From contig JWTM01000043.1 in the NCBI GenBank assembly GCA_001749745.1, positions 1 through 50,357 of the forward strand: 50,357 nucleotides of DNA. Direction: 5' to 3'. Both the position numbers and the translations under genes were made by a program. Each line of letters starts with the position of its first letter. Positions within the stretch are counted from its first letter, which is position 1. The notes beneath the pieces are model-generated. The model worked only from the letters and a program-made list of their open reading frames with translations. It was not told the DNA's origin and made no database searches. The DNA is from Candidatus Marispirochaeta associata (GTDB taxonomy: Bacteria > Spirochaetota > Spirochaetia > JC444 > Marispirochaetaceae). Positions 25,955-35,271 of this stretch are shown here, piece after piece.

Positions 25955-26956
25955 ATGAATATCTACGACATCGCCAAGGAGGCCGGCGTCTCCATCGCCA
26001 CCGTCTCCCGGGTTCTCAACGGGAGCAGCAAGGTCAAGGAGTCGACCCGCACCCGGATAGAGGAGATCCTGCAACGAAACCGCTACGCCCCCAGCGTCTT
26101 CGCCCGGGGGATGGTCTCGGGCAGCATGCGCTCGGTGGGGGTACTGACCATCGATGTGCGGGATATCTACTACGGCACCGTTACCTACGCCGTCGAACAC
26201 GCCTTCTTAGAAGAGGGCTACAACACCGTGCTCTGCAATACCGGCGGACTGCCGGAGCGGCAACTGCATTACCTCTCCCTCTTGACTGCCAAACAGGTAG
26301 ACGGGATTATCCTGGTCGGATCCGCCTTCAAAGACCAGGGCCTCGAGTCGGCCCTGCGGGAGGTCTCAACGGACATTCCGGTGGTAATGCTCAACCGCAA
26401 ACTCGAAGGCGAGAACATCCGCTCGGTGATCTGCGACGAGAAACAGGGCACCGCCGACTGCGTGGCTCACTTAGCGGCGGCGGGACACAGCGGCATCCGC
26501 TATGTGCAGGATACGAATACCTACAGCGCGATCCGCAAACTGGAAGGCTTCAAGGCCGGCATGGCCGCCGCCGGTTTAGAACTGGAACCGCACTCGATTA
26601 TCGAAACGGTCAAGGGCTTCGCCGGCGGCGTGAGCGCTGCGGAATCCCTGGGCGGGGCCGATTTTACCGCCCTCATGACCGGGGACGATCTGACCGCGGC
26701 GGGGGTCTGCAAAGGCCTGCGCCGGATCGGGCGGGTTCCCGGCGGCGATACGGCGGTAACCGGCTTCAACGACTCGATTATCGCCCTCAGTACCGACCCC
26801 GAACTGACCTCAGTAGACAACCGAGCCGAAGAGATGGGAAAAACCGCCGCCGCCCTCCTCTGCCGCCTCCTCTCCGGCGGAGACGTGCCGGAAGTCACTA
26901 TCCTCGAACCGAAATTGACGATCCGGGCCAGCACCCGACTCGTACAAGATAGATAA
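25955..26956 (+). CDS. LacI-family transcriptional regulator
   Basis: A 333-residue repressor. Residues 1-55 are the LacI helix-turn-helix (IYDIAKEAGVSIATVSRVLN) with the hinge helix region; the remainder is a periplasmic-binding-like sugar sensor domain. It probably controls the uxaB-uxaA genes directly downstream (12-bp gap) and its own promoter through the palindrome at 25905-25918. The effector is likely a hexuronate or altronate-related compound. Confidence 0.93.
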   Translation: MNIYDIAKEAGVSIATVSRVLNGSSKVKESTRTRIEEILQRNRYAPSVFARGMVSGSMRSVGVLTIDVRDIYYGTVTYAVEHAFLEEGYNTVLCNTGGLPERQLHYLSLLTAKQVDGIILVGSAFKDQGLESALREVSTDIPVVMLNRKLEGENIRSVICDEKQGTADCVAHLAAAGHSGIRYVQDTNTYSAIRKLEGFKAGMAAAGLELEPHSIIETVKGFAGGVSAAESLGGADFTALMTGDDLTAAGVCKGLRRIGRVPGGDTAVTGFNDSIIALSTDPELTSVDNRAEEMGKTAAALLCRLLSGGDVPEVTILEPKLTIRASTRLVQDR

Positions 26957-26968
26957 GGAGCAGCAATC

Positions 26969-28501
26969 ATGCATGCATTGAACAAGGACTTCGCCTCTAC
27001 TCATCAGTTTCCCGAAGAGCTCGTCCCGCCGCGGATAAACAACCATCCTATAAAAATCCTGCAGTTCGGCGAGGGGAACTTCCTGCGGGGCTTCGTCGAC
27101 TGGATGGTCGATCGTATGAATCGCAAGAACCTCTTTCAGGGTCGGGTAAAGGTAATCCAGCCCATTGATCGAGGTCTGGTAGACCTTATCAACGATCAGG
27201 ACGGCCTCTACACCCTCTATCTGCGGGGGCTGGAGCAGGGGGAGACTCGGGAAGAGAAGGAGGTCATCGCCTCCCTCGCAGGCGGTCTCAATCCCTACGC
27301 CGATTTCGAGGCCTTCCTGGCGGAGGCGGATAATCCGGATCTGCGCTTTGTCGTCTCCAACACCACCGAGGCCGGCATCGCCTACAGCGCCGACGACGGA
27401 GCTGAAGACGCGCCTCCCGCCTCCTTTCCGGCCAAGGTGCTGCGTCTGCTGCGCCGGCGCTACGAGAGCTTCTCCGGGGATGCGGGAAAGGGACTGGTCT
27501 TCCTTCCCTGCGAACTGATCGACCGCAACGGCGACAACCTGAAGCGCATCGTGCTGCGCCTGGCCGGGGAGTGGGGTTTCGACGCCGCCTTCCGCCGCTG
27601 GATCGAGGAGGAGAATATCTTCTGCAATACCCTGGTCGACCGGATCGTTACCGGCTACCCCTTCGACAAGATCGACGAGTACATGGCCGAGCTCGGCTAT
27701 GCCGACAAGCTGGTCGACACCGGGGAGCTCTTCCACCTCTGGGTCATCGAAGGGCCTAAGGAGCTGCGGGAGGAGCTGCCGCTGACCGAAGCCGGCCTGA
27801 ATGTGGTCTGGACCGACGACATGACCCCCTACCGAACCCGCAAGGTTCGGATCCTGAACGGCGCCCACACCATGACCGTTATGGCCGCCTACCTGGCGGG
27901 CCTGGATACCGTGGATGAGTGTCTGAAGGATGCGACCATGGCCGCATACCTCCGCATCGGAATATTCGAAGAGATCATCCCCACCATGGATATGGAGAGG
28001 GAGGAGCTGGTCTCCTTCGCCGAAGCGGTGCTGGAGCGTTTTGCCAACCCCTTCATCAAGCACTATCTCTTGAGCATCTCCCTCAACTCGGTCTCCAAGT
28101 TCAAGGCCCGGGTACTCCCCACCTTGAAGGATTCCATCGAACGCACCGGTGAGGTTCCGGCGGTCCTGAGCTTCGCCCTGGCCTCCTTGATCAGCTTCTA
28201 CCGGGGGACCGGCATCCACAACGGAGCCTTGATCGGCACCCGCAACGGCGAAACCTACAAGATCATCGACAATGCCGATGTTCTCGAATTCTTCCATGCA
28301 ACCTGGGGCGCGTACGACGGCAGCGACGAAGCGGCCGAGAAACTTGTCCGCGCGGTACTCGGCAACGAACAGCTCTGGGGGGAGGATTTGAACAGTCAGA
28401 AGGGACTCACCGAAGCCGTCCTTACCCATCTTGCGGCGATCCGCAGCCGGGGCATGGCGGCGGCCGTCGGCAGTCTCTGCGGCCAGGAGGTCGCCTCCTA
28501 A
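26969..28501 (+). CDS. uxaB: Tagaturonate reductase (altronate oxidoreductase)
   Basis: A 510-residue enzyme of the mannitol dehydrogenase family that reduces tagaturonate to altronate with NADH. The nucleotide-binding segment is ILQFGEGNFLRGF (30-42). Further blocks include VVSNTTEAGI, LPCELIDRNG and VRILNGAHTM. AAGGAG precedes the ATG. The stop codon overlaps the uxaA start codon (TAATG). The length matches UxaB rather than the shorter mannitol enzymes. Confidence 0.92.
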   Translation: MHALNKDFASTHQFPEELVPPRINNHPIKILQFGEGNFLRGFVDWMVDRMNRKNLFQGRVKVIQPIDRGLVDLINDQDGLYTLYLRGLEQGETREEKEVIASLAGGLNPYADFEAFLAEADNPDLRFVVSNTTEAGIAYSADDGAEDAPPASFPAKVLRLLRRRYESFSGDAGKGLVFLPCELIDRNGDNLKRIVLRLAGEWGFDAAFRRWIEEENIFCNTLVDRIVTGYPFDKIDEYMAELGYADKLVDTGELFHLWVIEGPKELREELPLTEAGLNVVWTDDMTPYRTRKVRILNGAHTMTVMAAYLAGLDTVDECLKDATMAAYLRIGIFEEIIPTMDMEREELVSFAEAVLERFANPFIKHYLLSISLNSVSKFKARVLPTLKDSIERTGEVPAVLSFALASLISFYRGTGIHNGALIGTRNGETYKIIDNADVLEFFHATWGAYDGSDEAAEKLVRAVLGNEQLWGEDLNSQKGLTEAVLTHLAAIRSRGMAAAVGSLCGQEVAS

Positions 28502-29991
28502 TGCGGGCGATCCGGATTCATCCCCGGGACGGCGTGGCCGTGGCTATCGTCGATCTGCAGCCCCAGGAGTCGATTTCCGTAGGGGGCGAGACGCTTATCC
28601 TCAGGGAGGCCGTCCCTCGGGGGCACAAGTTCGCCCTCAAGGATTTCAGCCCCGGGGACGAGGTGCTCAAGTACGGCTACTCCATCGGCCGGGCGCTAGA
28701 GCCGATCAGCGCCGGTGAGCGAGTTCATGTTCACAACCTGAAAACGGGCTTGAGCGGGCTCTCCGAGTATGAATACCGGCCCAATGCGCGGGCGATCGAA
28801 TCGGAGCCGACCCGCAGCTTCCAGGGCTACCGCCGCAAAGGGGGCCGGGCGGGGGTGCGCAACGAGGTATGGATTCTTCCTATCTCGGGCTGCGTCAACC
28901 GGACCGCCGAAACCCTGGCCCGGAAGGCCGTCGATCTCCCCTCCGGCCTTGACGGGGTACACGCCTTTCCCCACCCCTACGGCTGCTCCCAGTTGGGAGA
29001 CGATCACGAGTACACCCGGAGCATCCTGGCCGCCCTGGCGGACCACCCCAACGCCGGGGCGGTGCTCTTGATCGGATTAGGTTGCGAGAACAACCAGATG
29101 TCGGCCTTCAAGGAGCTCCTGCGCGAGAAGGGAAGCTACGACGAGGAGCGGATGCGCTTCCTGGTAACCCAGGATGTGGAAGACGAGCTCGTCGCCGGCG
29201 AAGAGCTCCTGAAGGAGTGCATCGCCTACGCCGCAGGCTTTACCCGGGTGGAGATTCCCGCCGACGAACTGATCGTCGGCCTCAAGTGCGGCGGTTCCGA
29301 CGGCTTCTCGGGACTGACCGCCAATCCCCTCTTGGGGGCCTTCTCGGACAAGTTGGTGGCCCAGGGGGGCAGCACGATCTTGACCGAGGTGCCCGAGATG
29401 TTCGGCGCCGAGACGATTCTGATGAACCGCGCCCGGGACGAAGTTGTCTTTGGGAAGATTGTGGATCTGATAAACGATTTCAAGCGCTATTTTATCAAAC
29501 ACGACCAAACGGTCTACGAGAATCCCAGTCCCGGCAACAAGGACGGGGGCATCTCGACCCTGGAGGACAAGTCCCTTGGTTGCACTCAGAAGGGGGGCGA
29601 CGCGCCGGTGGCCGACGTGATCGCCTACGGGGAGCAGGTCTCCACCCCGGGTCTCAATCTGCTGCAGGGGCCGGGAAACGACATCGTCTCCCTGACCGCC
29701 TTAGCCGCCGCCGGGGCCCAGATCGTGCTCTTTACCACCGGCCGGGGGAATCCCCTGGGCGGTCCCGTGCCCACTATAAAGGTGGCCAGTAACGGCGAGC
29801 TCGCCGCCCGGAAGCCCCACTGGATCGACTTCAACGCCGGGGACCTGGTGGAGAAGGAGGCCTGCAGCCTCGACTCGTTAGCCGAAGAGCTGATGGAAAG
29901 GGTGCTGTCCTGCGCCGCGGGTACGCCGGCCCGGAACGAGGAGCACGGCTATCGGGAGATCGCTATCTTCAAGGACGGGGTTATCCTCTAA
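28501..29991 (+). CDS. uxaA: Altronate dehydratase
   Basis: A 496-residue dehydratase that converts altronate to 2-keto-3-deoxygluconate. The N terminus (1-95) is the SAF domain, and the rest is the UxaA core with CVNRTAETLARK, CSQLGDDHEYT, LGCENNQMS and LKCGGSDGFSG, whose cysteines bind the metal centre. The coupled start with uxaB and the upstream LacI gene make an altronate branch operon. Uronate isomerase (uxaC), kdgK and kdgA are not in the window. Confidence 0.94.
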   Translation: MRAIRIHPRDGVAVAIVDLQPQESISVGGETLILREAVPRGHKFALKDFSPGDEVLKYGYSIGRALEPISAGERVHVHNLKTGLSGLSEYEYRPNARAIESEPTRSFQGYRRKGGRAGVRNEVWILPISGCVNRTAETLARKAVDLPSGLDGVHAFPHPYGCSQLGDDHEYTRSILAALADHPNAGAVLLIGLGCENNQMSAFKELLREKGSYDEERMRFLVTQDVEDELVAGEELLKECIAYAAGFTRVEIPADELIVGLKCGGSDGFSGLTANPLLGAFSDKLVAQGGSTILTEVPEMFGAETILMNRARDEVVFGKIVDLINDFKRYFIKHDQTVYENPSPGNKDGGISTLEDKSLGCTQKGGDAPVADVIAYGEQVSTPGLNLLQGPGNDIVSLTALAAAGAQIVLFTTGRGNPLGGPVPTIKVASNGELAARKPHWIDFNAGDLVEKEACSLDSLAEELMERVLSCAAGTPARNEEHGYREIAIFKDGVIL

Positions 29992-32900
29992 AAAGCCCAG
30001 GCGGCGGGGGCCTCTCCGCCGCCGGCCCGCTCCCCGTTGTCCCGGCCGCCGAGGAAGGCATAGGCGGCCGCCAGCTCCGGATTCTCGGCCCGGGCCCGGT
30101 CGTAGTAGCCCCGCGCCTCGTCCGTCCTGCTCAGGGCGTGGTAACAGCGGGCCAGGGTCAGCAGCACCAGCGGCGTCGGCTTATCATCCCCCGCCGCCAA
30201 GAGCAGATCCCGGGCCGCCTCGGGCCTCTCCCGCAGCAGGAGCACATTGGCCAGATTAATCCGTCCCGGGAGATACTCGGGATGCCGCTCTACCAACTCA
30301 GTAAAGATTCCCTCCGCCAGGCCCAACTCCCCGAAGCGACCGTAAAGGGCGCCGATTCGGTTCTGCCGGCTGATCAGCGCCGTTCCGTCGGCTCCGACAT
30401 AGCGCTCCTCCCAGTAGCGGACACCGCTCTGCAGCAGCTCCTCCCGCAGGCGGCTCAGCTCGCTCCAGGAGTCGGTTCCGGCGGGCGGCAGCTGCTCAAA
30501 GAGGGTCGCCGGCAGCGGGAGGGGCGGATAGCGGCGCCAGGCCTCGGCCGTGGGGAGAAGCTCCGATCCTCCGGCGGCTACCAGCCGGGAGGCGTACTCC
30601 CAGGAGGCGAGGAACCCTTGGGAGAGGGTGGTCGACTCCAGAGGCAACCAGAGGCCGCCCCGATGCAGCACGACCCGTCTCTCCTCGGTCTCGTAGAGCC
30701 AGCGATTTTCCGGCGGATCGTCGAGTCGGACGGCCAAAAAGACATGTCCCGGGGAGGTCATGATCGCCGTCGATATCCCCACCGCTTCGAGGAGCGAGGC
30801 GGTTAGCGCGGTGGTATCGTCGCAGTCGCCGCTCCTCACCCGCAGGGTACTCCGGGGGAAGCGGACCGTATCGACCACGGCGGCTGATCCGAGGACATCG
30901 GTGATAGGCGAATCGGGATCCTCCACATAGAGAATCTCCTCCTTCCCCAAACCGCTCACCACCGCCGCCGCGCGCCCCAAGGCCGTGGAGAGCCCGGGCA
31001 CCTCCCGGTAGCCTCTCACCAGCCCGGCGGCATAACGCTCGATCGTCGCCTCCCGGGGGGTAATAAAGGCGGCCAGCTTGGCCGTCTCGTCCCAGGTCAG
31101 AGCCGATCGGCGATGGAGGACCAGCTCCGTCCCGCTGCTGATCTCCACTGGGTCGCCGCCGGCGCTCCGTCCCCGGATCGTCAGCCGAGCGCTGAGGGGT
31201 AGATCCTCCTCGAGCTCGAAGATCCGCTGATTCAAGCCGACGAAAAGCGGCAATTCAAGCTCCTCTCCCGGAGCCAAACTCGCGACTACCGCCCCGGAGC
31301 GGGGAAAATCCATGTACTGTTTCAGCATCAGCTCGGCTTCGATATCGAAGAGCGTCTCTTCTCCGCGATTGAGAATTCGTACTCGGCCGACGGGATCCTC
31401 TCGATAGCGTCCCAACAGGCCCGGAAAGAGATTCTCCACCTCGGCCGATACCACCAGAAGGGGCGCATCCGGTCCCGGACCGCCGCCCTCCCGGCGCTGA
31501 AAAAGCTCTTTCAGCTCCGTCAGTTCGGCCGATGCGCTGGGGTGGGCCGGCGCCAGGGCGACGAGCCGTTCATAGAGCTGTACCGCCTGACTGTAAGCGG
31601 CCCGGGCCGACTCAGGTCCCAAGCGCTCCAGGAGTTCCAGCACCTGCTCCCGCTGCTCCCGGGCGCTGCGATAGAGGGCGGCGGCTTCCAGCTCTTCGCT
31701 GCGCCGCAGGGCCAGGGAATCCCGGGGATCCAGGTCGAGGATCCGCTCCCAGGCCGCCCGGGCCAATTCGAAAGCCCCCTCATCCTCAAGGATCTGCGCC
31801 TGCTCCCTCCAGGGAGCGCTTGCCTGCGGGTTCCGTCGCCGTTCCGATACGTTCTCTTTCAAAAGCAAGTTCAAGCCATCGTCTGCAGGGAGATCTGGAT
31901 CCAGCAGCAGATAAACCCGCTTTCCCAGCTGATCGGTAAGAAAGATCCTTCCCGATGCCGGTGCAACGGCCACCGATGGATTGAGCGGCAGGGAGCCGTC
32001 CTCGGCGCCGTTGAGCCTGCTGCTTCGCCAAAGGGGAAATCCCCGGCGATCGAACTTCCAAAGGTTGCCGTTCTCCGCGGCGATCCAGCTCCCGTCGGGG
32101 AGCACGGCCAGAGAGGCGGGGGCAAAGCTCTCCTCCGGAGAGACCGCCGGTGCAATCGAACCGATCAGAATCCCGTCGGGATCATAGATGCGCACCCGCC
32201 GTTCCAGGGGATCGTAAATCCAGAGATTACCCTCCGGCCCCGCCGCGGCCGCCTGTATGTAGCCGTAGGGACCGCCGAATATATCCAGGTTCTCCGCGCC
32301 GTCGAGGCTCAGCTTCACCGCCCGGCGGCTGGTAATATCGGTGACCACCACCCCGCCGTCGCCCAGGGCGACGAAGGGACCGGTCGTGGTAATAGGCGAC
32401 CGGAGCCGCCGGGGACGCGTCTCTCCGGGCGCGATGCGGTAGATCTCCTTGCCGGCCCCGGGACGCAAGTAGAGGGTTCCTCCGGGACTGACCGAGGCCC
32501 CGTAGGCGGCACTGTAGTTCCCTTCCCGGTAGAGTTCTAGTCCCGGAAACCCGCCCAGCCGCAGGGTATCGTCGAGCCGGGCGGCAAAGGAACCGAAGGT
32601 AAGGATCAGCTCACCCCCGGGTGCGGAGGCAAGCGAGAAGGGCATGAATCCCGCGGACCCCGGACCGACGCCGGCGCTAATATGGGTCGTGTCGAGCTCG
32701 GCGACCGTCACCGGTCCCTCCCCGACCATCTCGGAGAAGTAGTCATCGAGAGAGGCGAAGCTGAGGAAAAGCAGATCCTTGTAGTAGCTGCTGTTCTCCT
32801 TCTCTTCGTAGAGCTGGGCGGTCTTTGAGAAAAGCGACTCACCCCCGGGGGAGCTCAGTTCAGCCGTCACGACAAGGTAATCGTCGTCGGGAAAGCCCCG

Positions 32901-33122
32901 AAGCAGCAGGGTATAGTCGGCGTCGGAGAGATTCTCGCCGGCCTGAAAATCATCGCCATAGATCGCTTCCGCGAGAGCGACGCCCCGGGCGAGATCATCG
33001 GCTTCCGGGAAGCCCTGTTCAGTCCGGATACCAATACGCGGGGTCGCGGAAACTGGAAAAAGAGAGGCGAGAAATAGAAGCAGCAGCAAGGGAGGCAATC
33101 GTCTCTTCACATTCATAAGCAT
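29988..33122 (-). CDS. Secreted NHL / TPR / transglutaminase-like protein
   Basis: A 1044-residue exported protein with a signal peptide (residues 1-27). Residues about 160-410 are propeller-like NHL strands, 440-540 TPR-like helices, 575-670 a beta-sandwich domain and 690-835 a transglutaminase-like cysteine-peptidase fold with Cys767 (SGDCDDTTAL), His793 (SPGHVFLAV) and Glu829 (WLPLES) as a possible triad. TPR units close the protein (about 915-1030). The multi-domain arrangement resembles a spirochaete family including an NHL-repeat protein of Treponema. It may act on envelope proteins. Its stop overlaps uxaA by 4 bp, convergent. Confidence 0.7.
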   Translation of the reverse strand: MLMNVKRRLPPLLLLLFLASLFPVSATPRIGIRTEQGFPEADDLARGVALAEAIYGDDFQAGENLSDADYTLLLRGFPDDDYLVVTAELSSPGGESLFSKTAQLYEEKENSSYYKDLLFLSFASLDDYFSEMVGEGPVTVAELDTTHISAGVGPGSAGFMPFSLASAPGGELILTFGSFAARLDDTLRLGGFPGLELYREGNYSAAYGASVSPGGTLYLRPGAGKEIYRIAPGETRPRRLRSPITTTGPFVALGDGGVVVTDITSRRAVKLSLDGAENLDIFGGPYGYIQAAAAGPEGNLWIYDPLERRVRIYDPDGILIGSIAPAVSPEESFAPASLAVLPDGSWIAAENGNLWKFDRRGFPLWRSSRLNGAEDGSLPLNPSVAVAPASGRIFLTDQLGKRVYLLLDPDLPADDGLNLLLKENVSERRRNPQASAPWREQAQILEDEGAFELARAAWERILDLDPRDSLALRRSEELEAAALYRSAREQREQVLELLERLGPESARAAYSQAVQLYERLVALAPAHPSASAELTELKELFQRREGGGPGPDAPLLVVSAEVENLFPGLLGRYREDPVGRVRILNRGEETLFDIEAELMLKQYMDFPRSGAVVASLAPGEELELPLFVGLNQRIFELEEDLPLSARLTIRGRSAGGDPVEISSGTELVLHRRSALTWDETAKLAAFITPREATIERYAAGLVRGYREVPGLSTALGRAAAVVSGLGKEEILYVEDPDSPITDVLGSAAVVDTVRFPRSTLRVRSGDCDDTTALTASLLEAVGISTAIMTSPGHVFLAVRLDDPPENRWLYETEERRVVLHRGGLWLPLESTTLSQGFLASWEYASRLVAAGGSELLPTAEAWRRYPPLPLPATLFEQLPPAGTDSWSELSRLREELLQSGVRYWEERYVGADGTALISRQNRIGALYGRFGELGLAEGIFTELVERHPEYLPGRINLANVLLLRERPEAARDLLLAAGDDKPTPLVLLTLARCYHALSRTDEARGYYDRARAENPELAAAYAFLGGRDNGERAGGGEAPAAWAF

Positions 33123-33149
33123 AGCCCGCTTAGATGAGAGTATCTATAT

Positions 33150-34103
33150 CTACAGCTCGTCGGCGCTCTCTTGTTCCTGGTCGCCGATAATCGACTCGGA
33201 GAGCCCGTAGCGCTCGACGTGTTCCCCGGCTCCGCAAGGCTCTACATGAACGATCACATCGTAGACGTCATTCAGCTTCCGCTTGATAGACTCCTCGACC
33301 GCTCCCGCAATGGCGTGCCCCCGGGAGACGCTCAAGGAACCCTCGACCTCGATATCGAGATCCACGACCTGCAGCCGCCCGATGCGCCGGATACGGGTAC
33401 GATGCGGATTCGAGGCCCCGTCCACGCTCTCTACCGCTTCGAAGATTCTACGGTAGACCTCTTGATCCGCCTGGCCGTCCATCAGCTCTGTGGAGGTCTC
33501 GAAGAAGATGCCGAAGGCGACCCGGAGGATCCAGAAACTTATCAGAAGCGCCACGATCGGATCGAGCAGGGGCATATTGAAGAAACGTCCGCCCACGAGA
33601 CCAATGAGTACCGTGACCGAGATCAGAATATCATTGCGCATATTCTGGGCGTCCGCAATCAGCATAGAGCTCTGAGTCTTGCGGCCGATACGGAACTTAT
33701 AGATAGCCAGGAAGAGTTTAACCAGGATCGACGCCAGGGTGACGCCGATAGCGGCCGTACCGGGGATCGGCAGCGTCTCCCGATCGATCAGATGGCGCAA
33801 CGAGGCCAGCGCCAGCTGGGCTCCGGCGAAGAAGATAATGAAGCTGAGCAGCTTGGTAGCGATGGTCTCCGCCCGGGTATGACCGTAGGGATGCCTCGCA
33901 TCCGGCGGTTTCTCGCTGATATTGATGGTCACCAGGGTGATGACCGAGGTGAGAATATCGGTGGCCGAGTCGATTCCGTCGCTGATTACGGCGTAGGACC
34001 GGACGATGAGCCCTACACCTATCTTGGCCGCGGCAACTAGACCGTTGGCGACAATACCGACAATGGAGGCTTGGGCGATAAGACGAGCACGCTTCTGGGG
34101 CAT
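33150..34103 (-). CDS. Cation diffusion facilitator transporter
   Basis: A 317-residue CDF-family metal exporter with six hydrophobic helices and a C-terminal cytoplasmic metal-sensing domain (about 205-300, VDLDIEVEGSLSVSRGHAI). Helix 2 carries ISDGIDSATD, giving D-x3-D; helix 5 has ADAQNMRNDILISV. Substrates for this family are Zn2+, Fe2+ or Mn2+. ATG 34103 is used; a TTG six codons upstream is in frame but has no ribosome-binding site. It is the second CDF-type protein in the window and, unlike the fusion at 17812-19590, has the standard layout. Confidence 0.9.
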   Translation of the reverse strand: MPQKRARLIAQASIVGIVANGLVAAAKIGVGLIVRSYAVISDGIDSATDILTSVITLVTINISEKPPDARHPYGHTRAETIATKLLSFIIFFAGAQLALASLRHLIDRETLPIPGTAAIGVTLASILVKLFLAIYKFRIGRKTQSSMLIADAQNMRNDILISVTVLIGLVGGRFFNMPLLDPIVALLISFWILRVAFGIFFETSTELMDGQADQEVYRRIFEAVESVDGASNPHRTRIRRIGRLQVVDLDIEVEGSLSVSRGHAIAGAVEESIKRKLNDVYDVIVHVEPCGAGEHVERYGLSESIIGDQEQESADEL

Positions 34104-34215
34104 CCCGATAAGCCTATGCAATTAGAATTAAATTCTCAAGGGTCAGGTAAAAAAAGATTGCTTTTCGATGCTCCCCTCGCTACCCTTTAGCCAGAAACTT
34201 AATTCGGAGGCAAGT

Positions 34216-34587
34216 ATGAAAAAACTGATTCTAGTGTCGCTCCTACTGGTAGCGGCCGGGTTCCTCTTTGCCGAGGGCATCGATGTGGGTGATTTCCCCA
34301 CCGGGAAATGGCTCGACGAGAATTACGATGCAGTCTGGGAGTTCTCGGTAGACAACATCAGGATCCTCGATCCGTCGGGCATGGTCTATTACGACTTTTC
34401 CGAGGCGACGGTGGAGGATTTTGAGGTCAACGCCGGGACCGGCGGACTGGTGCTCTCGTTCTCCTGCGTTGAAACCGGGAAGAGCTACAAGTTCACCAAA
34501 CCGGTCTCCATGGGAAGCGAGATCGTTCTCGAGATCGATCCTCCCTGGGATGAGGACTACAAAGTCGAGATGCCCTTCCAGCGTTAG
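34216..34587 (+). CDS. Small secreted protein, unknown function
   Basis: A 123-residue protein with a signal peptide (MKKLILVSLLLVAAGFLFAEG). The mature domain of about 100 residues is beta-rich (FPTGKWLDENYDAVWEFSVD) and acidic, and I recognise no family; the opening resembles spirochaete lipocalin-like or DUF domains. GGAGG lies 5 nt before the ATG, although the frame opens earlier. It diverges from the CDF gene and converges on the GntR pair. Confidence 0.65.
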   Translation: MKKLILVSLLLVAAGFLFAEGIDVGDFPTGKWLDENYDAVWEFSVDNIRILDPSGMVYYDFSEATVEDFEVNAGTGGLVLSFSCVETGKSYKFTKPVSMGSEIVLEIDPPWDEDYKVEMPFQR

Positions 34588-34623
34588 AACAATCTAAGGC
34601 GTGAGGCCGTCTGTTCGGGCGGC

Positions 34624-35271
34624 CTATCGCCACCCCATATCGACATGATCCGGAATAATCTTCATGGTATTGATAAGGTGGTTCGTCATCGCCAACTGAG
34701 CCGCTTCGCCGTCGCCCTTCCGTATCGCATCGATAATCTGCTGATGCTCGTCCAGGGTCTCCTCGGGCGAACGCAATAATCCCTTCTGGTAACTGCGCAT
34801 CATATAGGCGTAGGTATCATTTATCTGGCTCATGAAGGTGTTACCGCAGCGCGAGAGGAGTCCGGTATGGAACTCCTTATCTGCCAAATAGTAGGCATGG
34901 GCCTCTTTATCGCTCAGCGGGTGGGTAAAGCCGTCGAAGAGCTCCAATACATGGTTTAGCTCTCCCCTGTGTTCGGCGGCGCAGATCCGGGCGGCGATGC
35001 CTTCCAGACCGGCCCGGACCGCAAAGATCTCCCGCAGATCGTCGGCTGTATATTCGCGCACGAAGAACCCCTGGCCGCCTCGCAGCTCCAGGTAGCCCTC
35101 GCCGGCCAAGCGGTTTAGCGCATCATTTACCGGGGTCAGGCTGACACCGATCATGGCGGCTAAATCGCCCTTCTGAAGCTTCTCCCCGGGACCGAGTTCC
35201 CCTTCGAGAACCAGACTCTTCAGCCGGTCATAGACCGCATCGCTTAAGACCGTGCGCCGGATTTTACTCAT
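34624..35271 (-). CDS. GntR/FCD-family regulator with degenerate recognition helix
   Basis: A 215-residue FadR-subfamily protein: a winged helix (residues 8-75) and an FCD ligand-binding domain (85-210) with His residues expected for metal binding (DKEFHTG and TNHLINT). The recognition helix reads GVSLTPVNDAL, whereas typical family members have SRTPVREAL; both arginines that contact DNA are missing. It overlaps the other GntR gene by 8 bp and is last in the tct-transketolase operon. It may act only as a partner of its neighbour. Confidence 0.85.
   Translation of the reverse strand: MSKIRRTVLSDAVYDRLKSLVLEGELGPGEKLQKGDLAAMIGVSLTPVNDALNRLAGEGYLELRGGQGFFVREYTADDLREIFAVRAGLEGIAARICAAEHRGELNHVLELFDGFTHPLSDKEAHAYYLADKEFHTGLLSRCGNTFMSQINDTYAYMMRSYQKGLLRSPEETLDEHQQIIDAIRKGDGEAAQLAMTNHLINTMKIIPDHVDMGWR

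Noticed and set aside
26810..28429. 539-codon open frame antisense to lacI and uxaB
   Set aside because: It lies opposite two genes with clear family matches, has no recognised domain, and is typical of shadow frames in GC-rich DNA.
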